Source: Selenomonadales bacterium (GTDB lineage: Bacteria; Bacillota; Clostridia; Christensenellales; QALW01). From it: a DNA stretch of 22,252 nucleotides. Of this stretch, positions 22,194 through 22,252 are shown one piece after another (positions within the stretch are counted from its first letter, which is position 1; every line of letters starts with the position of its first letter). The notes under the pieces are model-generated. The model saw only the letters and a list, made by a program, of their open reading frames with translations. It did not search any database and was not told the DNA's origin. Where the stretch lies: assembly GCA_003150515.1 (NCBI GenBank), contig QALW01000051.1, positions 1 to 22,252 on the forward strand. Direction: 5' to 3'. Position numbers and translations under genes: made by a program.

Positions 22194-22252
22194 CGGGCGC
22201 CGTTGATGGATTCTATGGTTATCATCTTTGCTTCGGGGCTTATATTATTTTC

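Noticed and set aside
22206..22252. Plus-strand frame open to the right edge (MDSMVIIFASGLILF) and an opposite minus-strand frame
   Set aside because: Too short to judge; no ribosome binding site before the plus-strand ATG and no start visible for the other frame.

Overview
The window looks like a piece of chromosome from a moderately GC-rich, probably spore-forming member of the Firmicutes (class Clostridia). The evidence is strong AGGAGG-type ribosome binding sites, sigma-A promoters of the TTGACA-17-TATAAT kind, a type III glutamine synthetase, a TSCPD-domain protein, a clostridial Re-citrate-synthase-like enzyme, and two promoters resembling those of the sporulation sigma factor K. I cannot name the genus. 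No rRNA, tRNA, CRISPR array or intact transposase was seen.

Layout. 1-580 (- strand): the 3' stump of a gene that looks like a polymorphic-toxin tip, overlapping by ATGA a small immunity-like gene, with the ribosome binding site of a further gene at the left edge. 830-5089 (+): nitrogen assimilation, with glnN and an ammonium channel fused to a P-II domain, each behind a similar AAAGGCG leader hairpin. 5259-9091 (-): an AraC regulator and an SGNH-hydrolase lipoprotein, probably for extracellular carbohydrate esters. 9380-16073 (+): typA/bipA, an AI-2E family membrane protein, a class I aminotransferase and the Re-citrate-synthase-like enzyme. 16498-16743 (+): a tiny Cys-rich membrane protein behind a sigma-K-like promoter. 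16967-18055 (-): a solitary recF. 18412-19400: an AT-richer patch with a P-loop kinase flanked by repeated sequence. 19405-22013: a TSCPD protein, a beta-propeller-like protein with a second sigma-K-like promoter, and a translationally coupled GyrI-like/RluA pair.

The genes between 830 and 16073 fit together metabolically. Ammonium enters through the P-II-gated channel, GlnN fixes it into glutamine, the Re-citrate-synthase-like enzyme could feed 2-oxoglutarate synthesis, and the aminotransferase spreads amino groups.

The most unusual content is non-coding. At least seven large GC-rich inverted repeats fold on paper into four-way cloverleafs: a long outer stem and three hairpin arms, with few or no unpaired bases at the junction. 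They form one oriented family: copies at 613, 5106 and 6844 are reverse-complemented relative to those at 16087, 16308, 16801 and about 18213. In one orientation the arm order is a GCAAGC-type arm, a longer GGCC-rich arm, then a GCGGCCG arm. Most hairpin loops are three bases. In three cases the cloverleaf is itself the middle arm of a larger cloverleaf. One copy abuts and seems to truncate the toxin gene. I do not recognise this family; it is my main candidate for an undescribed element.
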